Shown one piece after another: positions 61,923 through 64,000 of a stretch of 64,000 bases of DNA; the stretch's first letter is position 1; each line of letters starts with the position of its first letter. The notes below the pieces were generated by a model. That model was not told the origin of the DNA and searched no databases. It was given only the letters and a program-made list of their open reading frames with translations. The position numbers and the translations under genes are program-made. Source of the DNA: Urophycis tenuis (taxonomy: Eukaryota > Chordata > Actinopteri > Gadiformes > Phycidae); NCBI GenBank assembly GCA_036785325.1, contig JAXIVH010000025.1, positions 238,501-302,500 on the forward strand. The letters are read 5' to 3'.

Positions 61923-62013
61923 GTATGAACGCACAAACACCCACAGGCGCACACACACACATTCACCACACAAACATGAAGTCTCTCTGATCCCATTCTC
62001 TTTCTGTCTTACA

Positions 62014-62098
<85 letters not shown>
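61859..62098. repeat. Two (AC)n arrays separated by about 95 bp
   Basis: Pure AC runs at 61859-61921 and 62015-62098. Confidence 0.95.
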
Positions 62099-62099
<1 letters not shown>

Positions 62100-62754
62100 A
62101 CTCACAACACTCACACCAGCAGCAGTGTTTGGGTACAGTTGGCAGTAGTATAGGAAGGTCATGTGATGGAGATGCTCGATCATTTCAGCACTTGATTTAT
62201 GTTACCATTTTAGATGAACAAACATAAGGCCATTTGGCACCATGGGTTCCTTTAACTTACTGGACCTAACCATCCCAATAATTCCAAAAGTATTCATATT
62301 AATATATTCTTATTCATATTCATAGTTAGGCAGGCAATCATTTAAATATATCTTTCTGTCCCAGTGTGTATTAAGAGTTGGACCAAACGCAAATGTGAGT
62401 CTCCTTAGGGCAGAATTATCTCAGCAGAATCTATCAAATTACATTAATGTACCTAATCGTTAAAAAGTGCTAATTCACTTCTTGATCAAATGTCTTCCTC
62501 GGGTAAGCAAAGGTGTTTTAAATCCAAGCGAGCCAACACATTAGCTACTTAGCGTAGTATTACTTACCCTGGAGGCAAGGCCACAGCACTTCATTACTAT
62601 CGCTGGAGCGTAGCTCGCTAGCAGCATTTAAACTTATTTTACCCCAAATCAAAATGCAGCTTGGTTGAGTTACCCCACACCCTCTGGGTTCATTTAACAT
62701 GAACATGCGGTCACACACGCATAGACATGCAAACACACACACACACACATGCAA

Positions 62755-62756
62755 CG

Positions 62757-62819
<63 letters not shown>

Positions 62820-62841
62820 ACACACACACACACACACACAC
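62755..62841. repeat. (AC)n array
   Basis: An AC run with a single agac interruption near 62814. Confidence 0.95.
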
Positions 62842-63479
62842 TCAGTTTGAGTTGTGACACCAAGCCATTTTTACTGGGAAAGTGTGCATGTATGTGAATT
62901 CTCCATGCCCACCAAATTCCAAGCAAATTGGTGTTGACACACATATAATGATTGAACTCAGAGGGAGCGAATGGCGTTGACACAGTGTGTTCTCAGGGTC
63001 CGCGCTGTATTCAGGACACCCCACCAGACACATTTGTGGTTACCATCACCATGGCACCAGGCCCCAGTTAGACAAATGAAGATTTGACAGTGGATGAAAT
63101 GACAAATATGTGTTTACATTTGGCACGGGTTGAAATGATGACACATTTATGGTACAAATGAATGTTTTACTTGTGTCAGATGAAGTTAAATTAAGTGATG
63201 TTGTCATCGTAAGAGACCGAAAAACGGCTGTTTTTGTGTGACTGATGGGTGGGTGTTTTAGTAGATTACACAAAGACACTTCTTTAACATAATTGGCCAT
63301 CAAAGTTGGTCCCATCTTTATTTTTCTACAAAAATATTATCACATTAGAAAACACAGTTTTAAATGTACATTATTTCAGTTTATATTTCGTAACGCGACT
63401 TTTCATGTCAAATATATTGTTGTCTTTATCTCTCTGAATTGTATGTAAATATATCTGAAGAGTAAGAAGAGGTCCTTGA

Positions 63480-63600
63480 GGTCCATTCAGCTGACAAGAT
63501 GCCCGGCGGCCATCTTGTCTTCCTCTTGGTCGTCCGTTAGCCACCTCGGCGCGAGGGCGGAGAGCATCTGAGATAAACGGCCGTCCAGATGTTCCGCACA
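63480..63600 (-). promoter_or_regulatory. Candidate CpG promoter / first exon with YY1-like site
   Basis: On the minus strand the sequence gacaagatggccgccgggc (63503-63521) resembles the YY1 initiator element (AAnATGGCGGC), which often marks starts of housekeeping genes. The surroundings are CpG-rich (ctcgcgccgagg). It could be the start of the deadenylase transcript about 3.7 kb upstream of its coding start, or belong to a neighbour outside the window. Confidence 0.3.
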
Positions 63601-64000
63601 CCATCACGGTTATAAAAATAATACAACAAATTCAACAGTTGACTAATGCTGCCTGAATTACGAGTTAAAAGTTCTTTGAAAGTTTTGACTTGACTTGACT
63701 GTTTTATAGTGCAGTCTAGAGACAAAGGCATTGAGCGAGTCCATCCATCCGGCTGTGTCATATCGGTTAATAGATAAAGCAAGAGAAACAAAACCCTCCT
63801 TTGTGTTCGCCTACACGTGTGTTTGTGTTCAGTGTGTTCCTTAAACCTGCCCTACATAACTTCTCTATTGCAGCTATGTTCTCCATTAAAAAAATATCTG
63901 AACTACAAAGTTTCATCAAGAATGAGCATCGCCAGCGTTGAGTCAATCCATCCTGGGGATTTTAAACACCGGTATACACCGGTTAATGATGTAGGCCTAC

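Larger units (their letters stand above)
59808..64000. other. Upstream region or 5' intron of the deadenylase gene
   Basis: The first coding exon has a 3' splice site just before 59807, so at least one non-coding exon must lie further right. No coding exon is supported here. Contents include a tandem gttcccaggt array (61154-61216), a GT array (61484-61539) and AC arrays at 61859-61921, 62015-62098 and 62755-62841. Confidence 0.5.

Overview
The window is vertebrate nuclear DNA, almost certainly from a teleost fish. It holds multi-exon genes with GT-AG introns, tRNA-derived fish SINEs, several non-autonomous DNA transposons, and unusually many long AC/GT, AT and AG dinucleotide arrays. Five protein-coding genes can be rebuilt by matching splice sites and codon phase. 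All names rest on recalled family sequence and visible motifs, since no search could be run.

Layout. (1) 213-4826, plus strand: the last six exons of a MAP3K1-type kinase. They cover the whole kinase domain; the start lies left of the window. (2) About 8.1-21.9 kb, plus: a complete interleukin-6 signal transducer (gp130, il6st). It has a GC-rich promoter region, 15 coding exons and an assembled product of about 909 residues. (3) 26.5-42.1 kb, plus: a neuregulin-1-like gene of type III (cysteine-rich-domain start), with EGF, juxtamembrane, transmembrane and cytoplasmic exons. Its last exon does not join in phase. (4) 50.5-45.3 kb, minus: a T-box transcription factor of the Tbx16/VegT type, 9 coding exons, about 454 residues. 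(5) 59.8-53.75 kb, minus: a CCR4-type deadenylase (CNOT6/CNOT6L family), 11 coding exons, about 551 residues. Genes 3 and 4 converge. Gene 4 lies downstream of gene 5 on the same strand.

The rest is introns and intergenic DNA with many mobile elements. These include a TTAA-flanked foldback element and a TTA-flanked Harbinger-like element in one map3k1 intron. A hAT-like element nested inside another sits in il6st. A 2.4-kb foldback structure in the large nrg1 intron contains pieces of the same two element families seen in map3k1. A hAT-like MITE lies in the deadenylase gene.

The genes do not form an operon or one pathway. map3k1 (MAPK cascade), il6st (JAK/STAT3 receptor) and nrg1 (ERBB ligand) are signalling genes, the T-box factor is a developmental regulator, and the deadenylase acts in mRNA decay. 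I found no new enzymatic system. The most interesting points are the composite and nested transposons that end 30-40 bp from exons, the phase conflict at the nrg1 3' end, a GC-AG intron in il6st, two perfect intronic hairpins, and the repeated placement of dinucleotide arrays beside splice sites.
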